Notes under the pieces: generated by a model
What the model saw: only the letters and a program-made list of their open reading frames with translations
Told to the model about the DNA's origin: nothing
Database searches by the model: none
Shown: one piece after another, positions 9,961-19,107 of the stretch
Position numbering within the stretch: the stretch's first letter is position 1
How the letters are laid out: each line of letters opens with the position of its first letter
Translations under genes and position numbers: made by a program
From: Ostreococcus lucimarinus CCE9901
Lineage: Eukaryota; Chlorophyta; Mamiellophyceae; Mamiellales; Bathycoccaceae
Length of the DNA: 64,000 nt
Reading direction: 5' to 3'
Assembly (NCBI RefSeq): GCF_000092065.1
Contig: NC_009375.1
Location: 186,001 to 250,000 of the forward strand

Positions 9961-10137
9961 GTCGTTTCGTTTCGCTCGGCGGTCGTTTCGAGTCGGGCGT
10001 GAACGTGCGGCGCGGTGTGAGGCTGGTGCCAGGCTCGTTCGAGACCGAGAACGACGACATCGGCGAGATCGGGCGACGCGACGAACATTGTTAGGAAATG
10101 TGCGTGATTAGTGGCATTGAATGTTTCGAGCGAGATT

Positions 10138-11259
10138 TCACGATCCTCGACGCGCGGAGCGGCGACGGACGGTCGAAGAGGGTGACGCTGTCGGTTTTGC
10201 GTCGGCGCGCGCGACGGCGACTGTGGTTTTTCTCGCGCGAGCCGTTTTGGGCGCGGCGGCGGCGGCGGTTTTCGGCTTCCCACTCATCGCGTACGCGAGA
10301 CCGCCGGTGACAACCATGACGGCGCTGATGGCGCCATTGTAACTCAAACACTGTCTCGCGTCGTCCGAGCAAAATAAGACGTGCGAAAACGCGATGACGC
10401 CGACGCTGCGAATCGCGTTCGAGAGCGCCAACTGCGTGGCGCCCGCTCTGGCGACGACAGCCATCATCATCTTCACCATGAACGCCCGACTGAGCATGTT
10501 TCCTAGGTGCACCTTTAAAATCGATGACACATCTCGCGGCGAGGCGTTGTAATACGCCCATACCATCCCGTCCATATCGCGCGCCGTCCTCGCGAGCGTG
10601 TAAATCGCAAACGCCGCCAACCCGCACGTTCCCATCAGCATCGTCTGCGCGTTCCCGCTCAGACTCGATTTCGACGCGCTCAGGTATTCCATGACCAATC
10701 CCCGAAACCCATAACTCACCGTCGCCGCGTTCGCGATCAAGATCCCCCTCGCGTCGATCGCCGTCCCGCGCCTCGCCGCCTCGTCCGCCACGTCCTTCGC
10801 CTTCACCGCCAGCCCACAAATCACCACCGCGATCGCCCCAATCTGCCCCTTAGTGAACGTGCGTTTCAGCACCACCTTCGACAGCAACGCCGAGAGCGGA
10901 ATGAGCAACCCAGAGATGGTTTGGTACAGCGGTCCCCCGAGCGCTCGCATCGCCTCGAACGCGCACGTCAGCCCAAACAAATCAAACACCGGCAGCAACA
11001 GCGCCGCGCGCGGGAACTTTCCCGCGCGCCTCGCCGTCGCCGTCACTCGCCCGTCTCTTCTCGCGCGTAATCGCGCCATCAGGACGCCCGCGCTCGCGCT
11101 CGCGGCGTCGCTCGCGTAAATCATGCCCGTCAACGGCTGCGCCTCCGGCGACACCAATCGCGCGTCCAACACGCGCTGCGCCGTGAGAAAGTAACACACG
11201 CCGAACGCGACGTGCGCGCACATCGCCGGGATCGCGCTCTTCGGCGCGTCGCGCGCCAT
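10138..11259 (-). CDS. DMT-superfamily transporter, nucleotide-sugar-transporter-like
   Basis: 373 residues with about ten hydrophobic segments, typical of the drug/metabolite transporter superfamily. Segments include FDLFGLTCAFEAMRALGGPLYQ, then SGLLIPLSALLSKVVL around residue 140 and the late NAIRSVGVIAFSHVLF near 305. The pattern of paired helices and the position of the conserved mid-protein Lys/Arg (VVLKRTF) fit nucleotide-sugar or triose-phosphate translocator relatives rather than channels. The last 35 residues are a basic cytosolic tail. Substrate cannot be told by reading. It diverges from the DDX27 gene with 80 bp between the starts. Confidence 0.68.
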   Translation of the reverse strand: MARDAPKSAIPAMCAHVAFGVCYFLTAQRVLDARLVSPEAQPLTGMIYASDAASASAGVLMARLRARRDGRVTATARRAGKFPRAALLLPVFDLFGLTCAFEAMRALGGPLYQTISGLLIPLSALLSKVVLKRTFTKGQIGAIAVVICGLAVKAKDVADEAARRGTAIDARGILIANAATVSYGFRGLVMEYLSASKSSLSGNAQTMLMGTCGLAAFAIYTLARTARDMDGMVWAYYNASPRDVSSILKVHLGNMLSRAFMVKMMMAVVARAGATQLALSNAIRSVGVIAFSHVLFCSDDARQCLSYNGAISAVMVVTGGLAYAMSGKPKTAAAAAPKTARARKTTVAVARADAKPTASPSSTVRRRSARRGS

Positions 11260-11339
11260 CGCGGCCGCGTCGCGAAGTGTCGCGACGCGCCGCGAGCGCC
11301 GCCCCCTCGCGACACTTGGCGACGCGACGAAAACTCGAA

Positions 11340-13829
11340 ATGCCGCGCGCGTCGACCGCCGACGCGGACGCGGACGGGAGCGACGTCGAGTTTAACCCCT
11401 CGTTCACGTTCGACGCGTCGGACGACGACGACGGGCGCGGGACGCGCGCGGGACGAGCGACGAAGGGACGCGGCGGCGGCGGCGGCGGACGCGCGGCGAC
11501 CGAGGCGTGGAACTTTGGCGACGCGCGCGAGGCGCGCGCGCGCGAGCTGCGAGCGAACAAGATGACGAGCGTGGACGAGAAGATCGCGCGGGCGAGAGGG
11601 CGCGGGAGGCGAGGGAGCGCGAGCGCGGGTGGGTCGGAGGACGAGTACGGGAGCGACTCGGAGGACGCGCCGCTGCCGGGCGAGGACGACGGCGAGACGG
11701 ATGACGACGCGAGCGTCAGTGGAGACAGCGAGAGTGGTGAGGAGAGCGAGAGCGGTGATGATGACGACGACGAGAGCGAGAGCGAGCGCGAGCGCGAGCG
11801 CGAGCGCGAGGAGGAAGAGGAGGATGGGACGAGCGAAGGCGAGGAAGAGCGCGAGGCGCGCGAGGAAGACGCGGCGAAGGACGAGAAAGCAAAGACGCCC
11901 ACGGCGACGGCGACGTCGTCGGAGAGTGATTCCGAGTCGGAGGATGGGTTTCAAGAGCGCGCGGTCGTCAAGGGGGCGAAAGGGGACACGACGTTCGACG
12001 CGAAGGCGTTCGACGAGTTGCACCTGTCGCGGCCGCTGACGCGAGCGTGCGAGGCGCTCGGGTATAAGAAACCGACACCGATTCAGGCGGCGGTGATTCC
12101 GATCGCGATGACTGGTCGCGACGTCTGCGGGCGAGCGGTAACGGGGAGCGGGAAGACGGCGGCGTTTATGCTGCCGCAGTTGGAGCGGATGTTACATCGA
12201 GGACCGAGGCCGGCGGCGGCGACGCACGTGTTGGTCTTGGTGCCGACGCGCGAACTTGCGGTTCAGGTGCATCAAATGACGGAAAGTCTCGCGCAGTTTA
12301 CAACAATTCGAGCCGTGCTCGTCGTCGGTGGATTGTCGGCGAACGTGCAAGCAGCTGCGCTGCGCACTCGACCCGAAATTGTCGTGGCGACGCCCGGTCG
12401 CGTCATCGACCACGTGCGAAACACGCACTCGTTTGGGCTAGAAGATCTCGCGACGTTGATTTTAGACGAAGCCGATCGTTTGCTGGAGATGGGATTCTTG
12501 GAAGAGATCAAAGAAATTGTTCGACAATGCCCGAAGAAGCGCCAAACGTTATTATTCAGCGCCACGCTCACCGCCGGCGTCGAGGCGCTGGCGAGTCTTT
12601 CGATGAAGAATCCGGCGAGGCTTTCCGCGGACACGCTCGGCACGACGCCCAAGCGGTTGGTGGAGGAAGTGTTAAAGCTCAAACCTAACCAAAGTGCTCA
12701 GAAAGAGGCGTTCTTGATGGCCATTGTGAGTCGTTCTTACGACAAGTCGACCATTATATTTTCCCAAACCAAGCAAGAGGCGCATCGTTTGAAGATCATC
12801 ATGGGTTTAAGCGACATCAAAGCGGGTGAGTTACACGGGGACATGACGCAGACGCAGCGCTTAGCAGCGCTCGATGAATTTAGGACGGGCACAGTCACGC
12901 ATTTGATCGCCACAGACGTCGCCGCCAGAGGCTTGGATATTCCATCCGTCGACGCGGTGATTTCGTTCGACGCGCCGAAGACTTTGGCGAGCTATTTACA
13001 CCGAGTCGGGCGCACAGCGCGCGCGGGGAAGAAAGGCACGGCGTTGACCTTCATGGAAGAATCCGATCGTAAACTAGTCAAAACCATAGCAAAACGAGGG
13101 GCGAACCTCAAAGCGCGAATCGTGCCCGGGAACATCGTCGCCGAGTGGCACAAGAAAATCGAGGATATGGAGGAGCAAATTGTGCAAATCAACTACGAAG
13201 AGCGCACCGAACGTCAGCTTCAAAAGGCCGAAATGGAGGCAAATAAGGCTTCGAACATTCTCGAGCACGCGGCTGAGATCAAATCGCGACCGGCGAAGAC
13301 ATGGTTCCAGAGCGAACGCGACAAACGCAACGCGCAAAAAGACGCGCTCAAGGCGATGGAAACAGCCGAAATGGACTTGATGGATCGAAAGTCTCACCGC
13401 AAGGGCGCCAAGCGCCGACAGGAAGCGGCCGGTCCCGATCGTTTACCCGACAGCAAGCGCGCGCGACGCAAACTCGCGCAACAGGCGCTATACAAAAAGG
13501 AGCGCGGCGACGACGACACCCCTCGAGGCGGCTTTCGCGTGACCAAGGGCGTCAAATCCGTCAAAGCCATCGAACGCGAGGCCCGCTTGACCGGCGGCGT
13601 CGCCACCAAAGTCGTCCGCATGGTCAAAAACGCGCGCGATCCCAAGGCCAAGGCCAAGCGCGCCGCGCGCGCCGACGTCCACGACGACGACGACGCGCGC
13701 GTCCAATCCTCCGGCCGCGGCGCCGATTTCCGCGGAGGATTTCGCGGCGCGAGCCCGGGCGCCCCCGCCAAGCCCTTCAAGACCGCCCGCGGCAAGTTCA
13801 AGAGCGCCAGCAAGTACCGCAGAAAGTAG
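11340..13829 (+). CDS. DDX27: DEAD-box RNA helicase, DDX27/Drs1 type
   Basis: 829 residues from the ATG at 11340; the frame is open to 11277 but the earlier ATG adds only a basic stretch. Residues 1-210 are extremely acidic and Ser-rich (runs of Asp, Glu, Ser-Glu-Arg), as in Drs1. Helicase motifs follow in order: Q motif (KKPTPIQAA), Walker A GSGKTAAF near 268, PTRELAVQ, DEAD near 374, SAT, and HRVGRTARAGKKG near 555. The C-terminal 230 residues are Lys/Arg-rich. DDX27/Drs1 works in the nucleolus on pre-60S ribosomal subunits. Assignment to this subfamily rests on the acidic N-terminus, HLSRPL before the Q motif and the basic tail. Confidence 0.9.
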   Translation: MPRASTADADADGSDVEFNPSFTFDASDDDDGRGTRAGRATKGRGGGGGGRAATEAWNFGDAREARARELRANKMTSVDEKIARARGRGRRGSASAGGSEDEYGSDSEDAPLPGEDDGETDDDASVSGDSESGEESESGDDDDDESESEREREREREEEEEDGTSEGEEEREAREEDAAKDEKAKTPTATATSSESDSESEDGFQERAVVKGAKGDTTFDAKAFDELHLSRPLTRACEALGYKKPTPIQAAVIPIAMTGRDVCGRAVTGSGKTAAFMLPQLERMLHRGPRPAAATHVLVLVPTRELAVQVHQMTESLAQFTTIRAVLVVGGLSANVQAAALRTRPEIVVATPGRVIDHVRNTHSFGLEDLATLILDEADRLLEMGFLEEIKEIVRQCPKKRQTLLFSATLTAGVEALASLSMKNPARLSADTLGTTPKRLVEEVLKLKPNQSAQKEAFLMAIVSRSYDKSTIIFSQTKQEAHRLKIIMGLSDIKAGELHGDMTQTQRLAALDEFRTGTVTHLIATDVAARGLDIPSVDAVISFDAPKTLASYLHRVGRTARAGKKGTALTFMEESDRKLVKTIAKRGANLKARIVPGNIVAEWHKKIEDMEEQIVQINYEERTERQLQKAEMEANKASNILEHAAEIKSRPAKTWFQSERDKRNAQKDALKAMETAEMDLMDRKSHRKGAKRRQEAAGPDRLPDSKRARRKLAQQALYKKERGDDDTPRGGFRVTKGVKSVKAIEREARLTGGVATKVVRMVKNARDPKAKAKRAARADVHDDDDARVQSSGRGADFRGGFRGASPGAPAKPFKTARGKFKSASKYRRK

Positions 13830-14023
13830 TTTTGTCGCGCATCTCCCTCATTCCGTCGATTTCGTCCGCATCCGCGCCTTCGTCTCGTCGCTTCGTCCCC
13901 TCGTCGGCGCGCCGCGAATCCGTCTCGCGCCGGCGCCCGCGCGCGCCCAACCGACACGATGACGCGATCGCGCGTCCGCACAGCCCGGCGCGCCGCGATC
14001 GCGCGACCCGGTCGCGCGACGAG

Positions 14024-15160
14024 ATGACGATCGCGTCGCTCCGCCGCGCGTCTCCGCGCGCCGCGGCGACGCGCCGTGAACGCGCGACGACGACGACGAC
14101 GCGATCGCGCGGCGCGCGATCGACGCGCGCGATCGACGCGCGCGCGCGCCGCGGACGCGTCTGCGGCGGCGACGCACCGCGAGGAGACGTGCGAACGCGC
14201 GCGAAACCGCCGCAGCGCGACACGGGGATCGCGAAAGAGGACGAGGCGTTCGAGGACGCGGACGACGAGGACGACGGCGCGGCGGGCGCGAGCGAGGACG
14301 GCGCGCGAGGCGGAAACCGGGAAACGTCGACGTCCGTGGAGGAGAAGGGAGGAATGAAGACGACGCGAAAGCGAGGATTCGATCGTGGAGAAGGTGGGTA
14401 TCAGTCGAGGTGGTGGACGACGAAGAGAGATTGCCCGGATGGGCGAAGCGGATCGAGCGAGACGCGGTGGGCGAAGTGCGATTTTAGCGGTTACAAGGAG
14501 CTCGGGTTCGAGAAGAGCGGATTTAACGACACGGGTGAGACGTGGTGGGAGACGTGGCGAGAGATCTATTGCCGGGATGATTTTACGGGCGTCGAACACA
14601 TCGAGAGGAGCGCCGATAAGTGGGCGCGAGACGCGCAGAGTAAGGAGTGGCAGGAGAAGTGGTGGGAGCGGTACTACGCCAACGGCGCCGTCGAGCGAGG
14701 GGTGGAAAAGAGCGGGCGAGAGGTTCGACAGGCGTGGTGGGAGAAGTGGGGAGAGCAGTACGATGGCGAGGGCGCGACGCTGAAGTGGACGGATAAGTGG
14801 GCGGAGAACGGCATGGGGATGCGATGGGGCGATAAATGGGAAGAGCGCCGAAGCAAGATTGGCAGCGGACGCAAGAGCGGGGAGACGTGGCGCGTCGGTG
14901 AAGATGGCGAACGGTTCAGCCGGACGTGGGGAGAAGTGTTATCCCCCGATGGTAGCGTGCGAAAGTTTGGGAACAGCACTACGGGGGAGAGTTGGGACAC
15001 AACCGTGGTCGAGAACGTGTACTTTGACAAGAGCAAGCCGCCGACGTGGCAAGAGGTGTTGAGTTCGAGCGAACGCTTAATGTCGATAGAATTGACGCCT
15101 GTGAGCCAAGACGACGACGACGACGACGATAAGTGGTCGCTCGCGAGAAACGCGCCATAA
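14024..15160 (+). CDS. Tryptophan-rich starch-binding protein, ESV1/LESV-like
   Basis: 378 residues from ATG 14024, chosen because the frame upstream overlaps the DDX27 gene and this Met starts a basic plastid transit peptide (about 1-75). An acidic linker follows, then from about 125 to 345 a dense array of aromatic repeats such as RWWTTKRD, ETWWETWREIY, EKWWERYY, AWWEKWGEQYD and RWGDKWEER. This Trp/Lys/Glu pattern is the hallmark of ESV1 and LESV, plastid proteins that bind amylopectin and help order starch granules. The C-terminus has a run of aspartates. Whether it is ESV1 or LESV I cannot say. Confidence 0.83.
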   Translation: MTIASLRRASPRAAATRRERATTTTTRSRGARSTRAIDARARRGRVCGGDAPRGDVRTRAKPPQRDTGIAKEDEAFEDADDEDDGAAGASEDGARGGNRETSTSVEEKGGMKTTRKRGFDRGEGGYQSRWWTTKRDCPDGRSGSSETRWAKCDFSGYKELGFEKSGFNDTGETWWETWREIYCRDDFTGVEHIERSADKWARDAQSKEWQEKWWERYYANGAVERGVEKSGREVRQAWWEKWGEQYDGEGATLKWTDKWAENGMGMRWGDKWEERRSKIGSGRKSGETWRVGEDGERFSRTWGEVLSPDGSVRKFGNSTTGESWDTTVVENVYFDKSKPPTWQEVLSSSERLMSIELTPVSQDDDDDDDKWSLARNAP

Positions 15161-15220
15161 TTAAGTACTATTCAATTAATTTAACGAAATCTTTCTCTTT
15201 CAATTACACAAGTTCATCAT

Positions 15221-16525
15221 TTAGAATTCCATCCCAGACTGTTGCTCCGCCTTGGCTTGACGCGTCTTTGCGGTGAGCCGCTCGATGTTTTCCCTCGCGC
15301 ACGCGTTCCAGAACGTGTCGTTAAAAGTTTTGATCGCCCCGTCTAAGGTTTGCGCACCGGAATCCAGATCGACGACGGTGGGCACGAGTTCCGGATTGAA
15401 GGAATCCGCGGTGGCGGGATCCATGGGCACGCACACACGCCCAGTTTTTGGGTGAACGCAAAACGGACCCTTCAACAAGTGATTCATGTGTCTAGACACC
15501 TCGATATCGACTCGAGGGTAGATGTGCCAGAGGATTATCTTTTCGAGCGCACCGGTAAGCTTGTAATTATTTTTCTTCAAAGAGTCTTGCACGCGGCGCT
15601 CGATGACACCCCAGCGGTCGACCGAGTTGAGCGAACTCGTCGCAAACTCCGACGCGAGATCCTCTCTAATGTTTTCGTCGGGAATCAGATTGAGGAGTTG
15701 CTCGAGCTTGGTTTTGTCCTCGAGAATTCGCTGCGTGGGCAAGTACGACTCGATCCAATATTGTTTCAAGACGCCGTCGTACGCGCGCTTCACCGAAGGG
15801 TGCATCGGCGTCGACGACAACACGCGGCGCCCCTGACCCTCGCCCTTGACGACGGCGAAATACTCGGCAACCGCAGAGCGAGCTTCGTCGCTCAACTTTC
15901 TCGCGCGCTCATCGCTGATCCAGCAGTGAATACCGCGACGACCGGAATAGACCCACAACAAGTGCTTGAAACCGAAATCCTCGCGCAAGCCGACGTCGAG
16001 CACCTTGAGCGCCACCGTCATCAACGGCCAGCACTTTCCACAGATCCCAGCCTCCTTGCAGCACGTCCGCACGTCGTCGTAATCCGTCATATCGATATCA
16101 AAAACCAACTCCCGCTCCTCCGGTTTTAACTCCACCGTGTGCCTGTCGGACGGTCTGCGGTTACAAATCGGCCCGAATTCGATGCGCGCCGGCTTTTTCC
16201 GCTCCACGTTTGTCTTAAAATCCTTCGCGTCCACGAAACTCTGATACCGCGCAAAAATCTCTCCCCCGCCCTCTTCTTGTTCCTTATCCAGCACGAAACA
16301 AAACTCCCGCCGGCTCGGGTACGTCTTCTCCGCCCTCGCGTGTCGTTCGTCGTTTCCGTGCGCCAACCACTTGAACAACAGATCCGCCGGGTAAAATTGT
16401 TTATAATACCTATACATCAAGCTCTTCACCCGCGCCTTCCCCACGTTCCCCGTGTTGAGCGCGACGTTTTCCTTCTCCCCATCCTCCGTCTTCAATCGCT
16501 TCGTCTCCGGTTCGACCGTCGCCAT
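15221..16525 (-). CDS. PRIM1: DNA primase small (catalytic) subunit
   Basis: 434 residues from the Met at 16525; the frame is open further upstream but that part is low-complexity Arg/Thr. Visible are YYKQFYPADL near the start, the zinc-binding region (CCKEAGICGKCWPLM), the catalytic VFDIDMTDYD (about 142) with the metal-binding aspartates, and SGRRGIHCWISDE. This subunit makes the RNA primer within the polymerase alpha-primase complex in the nucleus. Length and motif order match eukaryotic Pri1/p49. It shares a divergent promoter region with the UDP-sugar pyrophosphorylase gene; that region holds an E2F-like site. Confidence 0.95.
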   Translation of the reverse strand: MATVEPETKRLKTEDGEKENVALNTGNVGKARVKSLMYRYYKQFYPADLLFKWLAHGNDERHARAEKTYPSRREFCFVLDKEQEEGGGEIFARYQSFVDAKDFKTNVERKKPARIEFGPICNRRPSDRHTVELKPEERELVFDIDMTDYDDVRTCCKEAGICGKCWPLMTVALKVLDVGLREDFGFKHLLWVYSGRRGIHCWISDERARKLSDEARSAVAEYFAVVKGEGQGRRVLSSTPMHPSVKRAYDGVLKQYWIESYLPTQRILEDKTKLEQLLNLIPDENIREDLASEFATSSLNSVDRWGVIERRVQDSLKKNNYKLTGALEKIILWHIYPRVDIEVSRHMNHLLKGPFCVHPKTGRVCVPMDPATADSFNPELVPTVVDLDSGAQTLDGAIKTFNDTFWNACARENIERLTAKTRQAKAEQQSGMEF

Positions 16526-16726
16526 CCTTTGTCGATCGTCACCGCGTCGATCGTCACCGCGTCGGCGCGTCTCCCGCGTCGTCTCTCGCGTCGTCTCGCG
16601 TTTGTTCTCGCGTTCGTTCGCGCGTCCGACGCCTCGAAAGCTTCGCCGCGCGCGCGCGTCTCCCGCGTCGCGTCGCGTCGCGCCGCGCGTCGCGCAGTCG
16701 CGCGGTCGTCGCTGGAATTTTAAATT

Positions 16727-16735
16727 TTTCGCGCC
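16727..16735. promoter_or_regulatory. E2F-like site (TTTCGCGCC)
   Basis: TTTCGCGCC fits the E2F consensus TTTSSCGC. It lies 202 bp upstream of the primase start and 99 bp upstream of the USP start, embedded in an AT-rich patch within otherwise GC-rich DNA. E2F control of primase is common in plants and animals, so primase is the likely target; function here is inferred. Confidence 0.45.
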
Positions 16736-16777
16736 ACCTGTCGCGGCGTTTGAAAATCCTCCCGTGTGTGTCTTCGC

Positions 16778-16835
16778 ACTGTTTACCCATACGTGTCGGA
16801 AATCTTGTGACTGTTTACCCATACGTGTCGGAAAT
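16778..16835 (+). repeat. Two perfect 26-bp direct repeats upstream of USP
   Basis: Copies at 16778-16803 and 16810-16835 are identical, period 32 bp, each beginning ACTGTTTACCCATACG and ending CGGAAAT. The second copy ends on the first two bases of the ATG at 16834. Because 32 is not a multiple of 3, the pair is unlikely to be a coding duplication. A 16-bp near-match to the first half lies upstream of UDP-glucose dehydrogenase at 61680. Confidence 0.8.
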
Positions 16836-18777
16836 GAACGCGCGCGCGCGCGCCGACGCCGCGCGACGACGGACGACGACGCGCGCGATGGCCGCGATGG
16901 ACGACGCGCGCGCGAGCGCGACGGCCGTCGTCGACGCGCACGTCGCGCGCGGCGCGCTGACGACGGACGACGCGCGGACGCTGCGCGAAACGATCGCGCT
17001 GGGACAAGCGCATCTGATCGCGGATTGGCCGGCGCCGGGCGTGGACGACGAGAGGAAGCGCGCGTTCGTCGAGGAAGTGCGACGGGCGGATCGGGGGTAC
17101 CCGGGGGGGGTGGCGAAGTACGTGTCGAACGCGCGCGAGCTGCTGAGGGCGTCGAAGGAGGGGAAGAATCCGTTCGAGGGATGGACGCCGAGCGTGCCCA
17201 CGGGGAAGACGGTGGAGTACGGATCGGCGGCGCACGAGATTCTGGAGAAGATTGGGATGCGGGAGACGGCGGAGACGTGCTTCGTGCTCGTCGCGGGGGG
17301 GTTGGGAGAGCGATTGGGGTACTCGGGGATCAAGGTCGCGCTGCCGGTGGAGCGGGCGACGAACGCGTGCTATTTGGAGTTGTACGTGAAGAATATCTTG
17401 GCGATGGAGAAACGCGCGGAGGGTGCGGAGGGTGCGACGAACGCGGGTGGGTGCGGGTGCTTCGGCGGTGGCGGCGCGAAGGCGAAATCGTCCACGAAGA
17501 TTCCGTTGGCGATCATGACGTCGGAGGACACGCACGCGCTGACGCTCGATTTGCTCGAACGCAACGATTACTTTGGCGCGTCTCGCGATCAAATCACGCT
17601 CATGAAGCAAGAAAAGGTGCCGTGCTTGATGGATAACGATGCACGTTTGGCGGTGAAAGACGACGATCCTTACAAGCTCGCGCTCAAGCCGCACGGCCAC
17701 GGTGACGTGCACTCTCTCCTGCACACGAGCGGGTTGTTATCAAAGTGGATGAGCCAAGGCAAGAAGTGGGTCGTCTTCTTTCAAGACACGAACTCGCTCG
17801 TGTTCCGCGTCATCCCTGGTGCGCTCGGGGTGTCGAAGACGATGAATCTTGAGTTCAATTCTTTGTGCGTTCCGCGAAAAGCCAAGGAAGCGGTCGGTGC
17901 GATTTCGTTGCTAACTCACGAGGATGGACGCAAGATGACCATCAACGTCGAATACAACCAGCTCGATCCGCTTTTGCGAGCCACTACGAATCCCGAAGGC
18001 GACGTCAACGATGCCACGGGCTTCTCCCCATTCCCGGGTAACATCAATCAGCTCATCGTGAGTCTTCCAGAGTACGCAAAACAACTCAAGAAGACTGGCG
18101 GCGCGATCGAAGAATTCGTCAATCCCAAGTACAAGGATGAGACAAAGACGGCTTTCAAATCGCCGACGCGATTGGAGTGCATGATGCAAGACTATCCCAA
18201 GAGCCTCGGATCGAAGGCTAAGGTTGGTTTCACCGTCTTTGCGAACTGGATTGGCTACAGCCCGGTGAAGAACTCTCCGGCGGACGGTTTGGCCAAGTTC
18301 AAATCTAACGGCCCGACGCACACGGCGACGAGCGGCGAGTTTGAGTTTTACGAATCGTGCGCAAACTTGTTGCGTTTGGCCGGTGCCGACGTCCCCGCCG
18401 CCGCCGTCGACGCTGAATTCAACGGTATGAAGCTTCCCATGGGTCCACGTGTTGTGCTCGGTCCGGATGTCGCCACATCTTTTGATGAACTCAAGTCGAA
18501 AGTCGGCGCCGTCAAGTTGGGCGCGAAGAGCGCGCTCGTCGTCGAAGGCTCTGGCGTCAATTTGAAAAACGTCGAAGTGGATGGTGCGCTCGTCATCAAG
18601 GCGTGCGAGGGCGCGGAAGTCATCGTCGATGGTTTGAAAGTGACGAACAAGGGTTGGCAGTGGAAGCCGACCGGCAAAGGTGCGCCCGAAGTCGACGCGC
18701 TCGCGGGATTCGTCGTGAAGAAAAACGAAACGGCCGAGTACGTCTTCGACAAGCCTGGCAAGTACACGCTCCCGTAA
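16834..18777 (+). CDS. USP: UDP-sugar pyrophosphorylase
   Basis: 647 residues. Contains the nucleotidyltransferase loop LVAGGLGERLGYSGIKVALP, then IIMTSDDTH-like IMTSEDTHALTLDLLERN, KPHGHGDVHSLL, and the tract KTGGAIEEFVNPKYKD, all characteristic of plant UDP-sugar pyrophosphorylases (EC 2.7.7.64). The enzyme reversibly makes UDP-glucose, UDP-galactose, UDP-glucuronate and other UDP-sugars from sugar-1-phosphates and UTP, in the cytosol. A small insertion with CGCFGGGG interrupts the usual sequence after ILAMEKRAEG. The ATG at 16834 is inside the second copy of a 26-bp repeat; the in-frame ATG at 16888 (AMAAMDD) is an equally good start. Confidence 0.94.
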   Translation: MNARARADAARRRTTTRAMAAMDDARASATAVVDAHVARGALTTDDARTLRETIALGQAHLIADWPAPGVDDERKRAFVEEVRRADRGYPGGVAKYVSNARELLRASKEGKNPFEGWTPSVPTGKTVEYGSAAHEILEKIGMRETAETCFVLVAGGLGERLGYSGIKVALPVERATNACYLELYVKNILAMEKRAEGAEGATNAGGCGCFGGGGAKAKSSTKIPLAIMTSEDTHALTLDLLERNDYFGASRDQITLMKQEKVPCLMDNDARLAVKDDDPYKLALKPHGHGDVHSLLHTSGLLSKWMSQGKKWVVFFQDTNSLVFRVIPGALGVSKTMNLEFNSLCVPRKAKEAVGAISLLTHEDGRKMTINVEYNQLDPLLRATTNPEGDVNDATGFSPFPGNINQLIVSLPEYAKQLKKTGGAIEEFVNPKYKDETKTAFKSPTRLECMMQDYPKSLGSKAKVGFTVFANWIGYSPVKNSPADGLAKFKSNGPTHTATSGEFEFYESCANLLRLAGADVPAAAVDAEFNGMKLPMGPRVVLGPDVATSFDELKSKVGAVKLGAKSALVVEGSGVNLKNVEVDGALVIKACEGAEVIVDGLKVTNKGWQWKPTGKGAPEVDALAGFVVKKNETAEYVFDKPGKYTLP

Positions 18778-19107
18778 GCGTTTCTCTTCTCCCTCGTCCT
18801 AGTAAAAACCACCAGCGACGCAAAAACACGCCATTTGAATTGAAATAACAACACGAATGAATACTTTGTGGACGCACGTGATTACTTTATTACAGTTGCT
18901 CGCGGGAGACAGCGCTGGGCCATCGCCTTCGAGGCGTGCGCGGCATCGTCGAAGTGAGGTGGGACATTTTCAAAATGGTCATGTGCCCCGTTTCCGGCGA
19001 CCTTCTGTCGATAGTGGCTTAAATAACGCACGGAGTGTCGCGAAACGCGGAGACAGAGCTCTCAAATTCATTACAAGCCGACTCGCGTAAAGTAGTCGTT
19101 AATTTAT
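18778..19107. other. Convergent intergenic stretch
   Basis: 330 bp between the stops of USP and the calpain gene. It presumably holds both 3' UTRs. I see only short shadow frames, and no RNA gene fold or repeat. Confidence 0.6.

Noticed and set aside
13441-13455. Another CGTTTACCC match to the USP/UGD motif
   Set aside because: It lies within the DDX27 coding sequence, with flanks unlike the motif; coincidence of codons.
18857-19090. 77-codon forward frame after USP
   Set aside because: Lies in the shared 3' region, turns basic and low-complexity, no domain.
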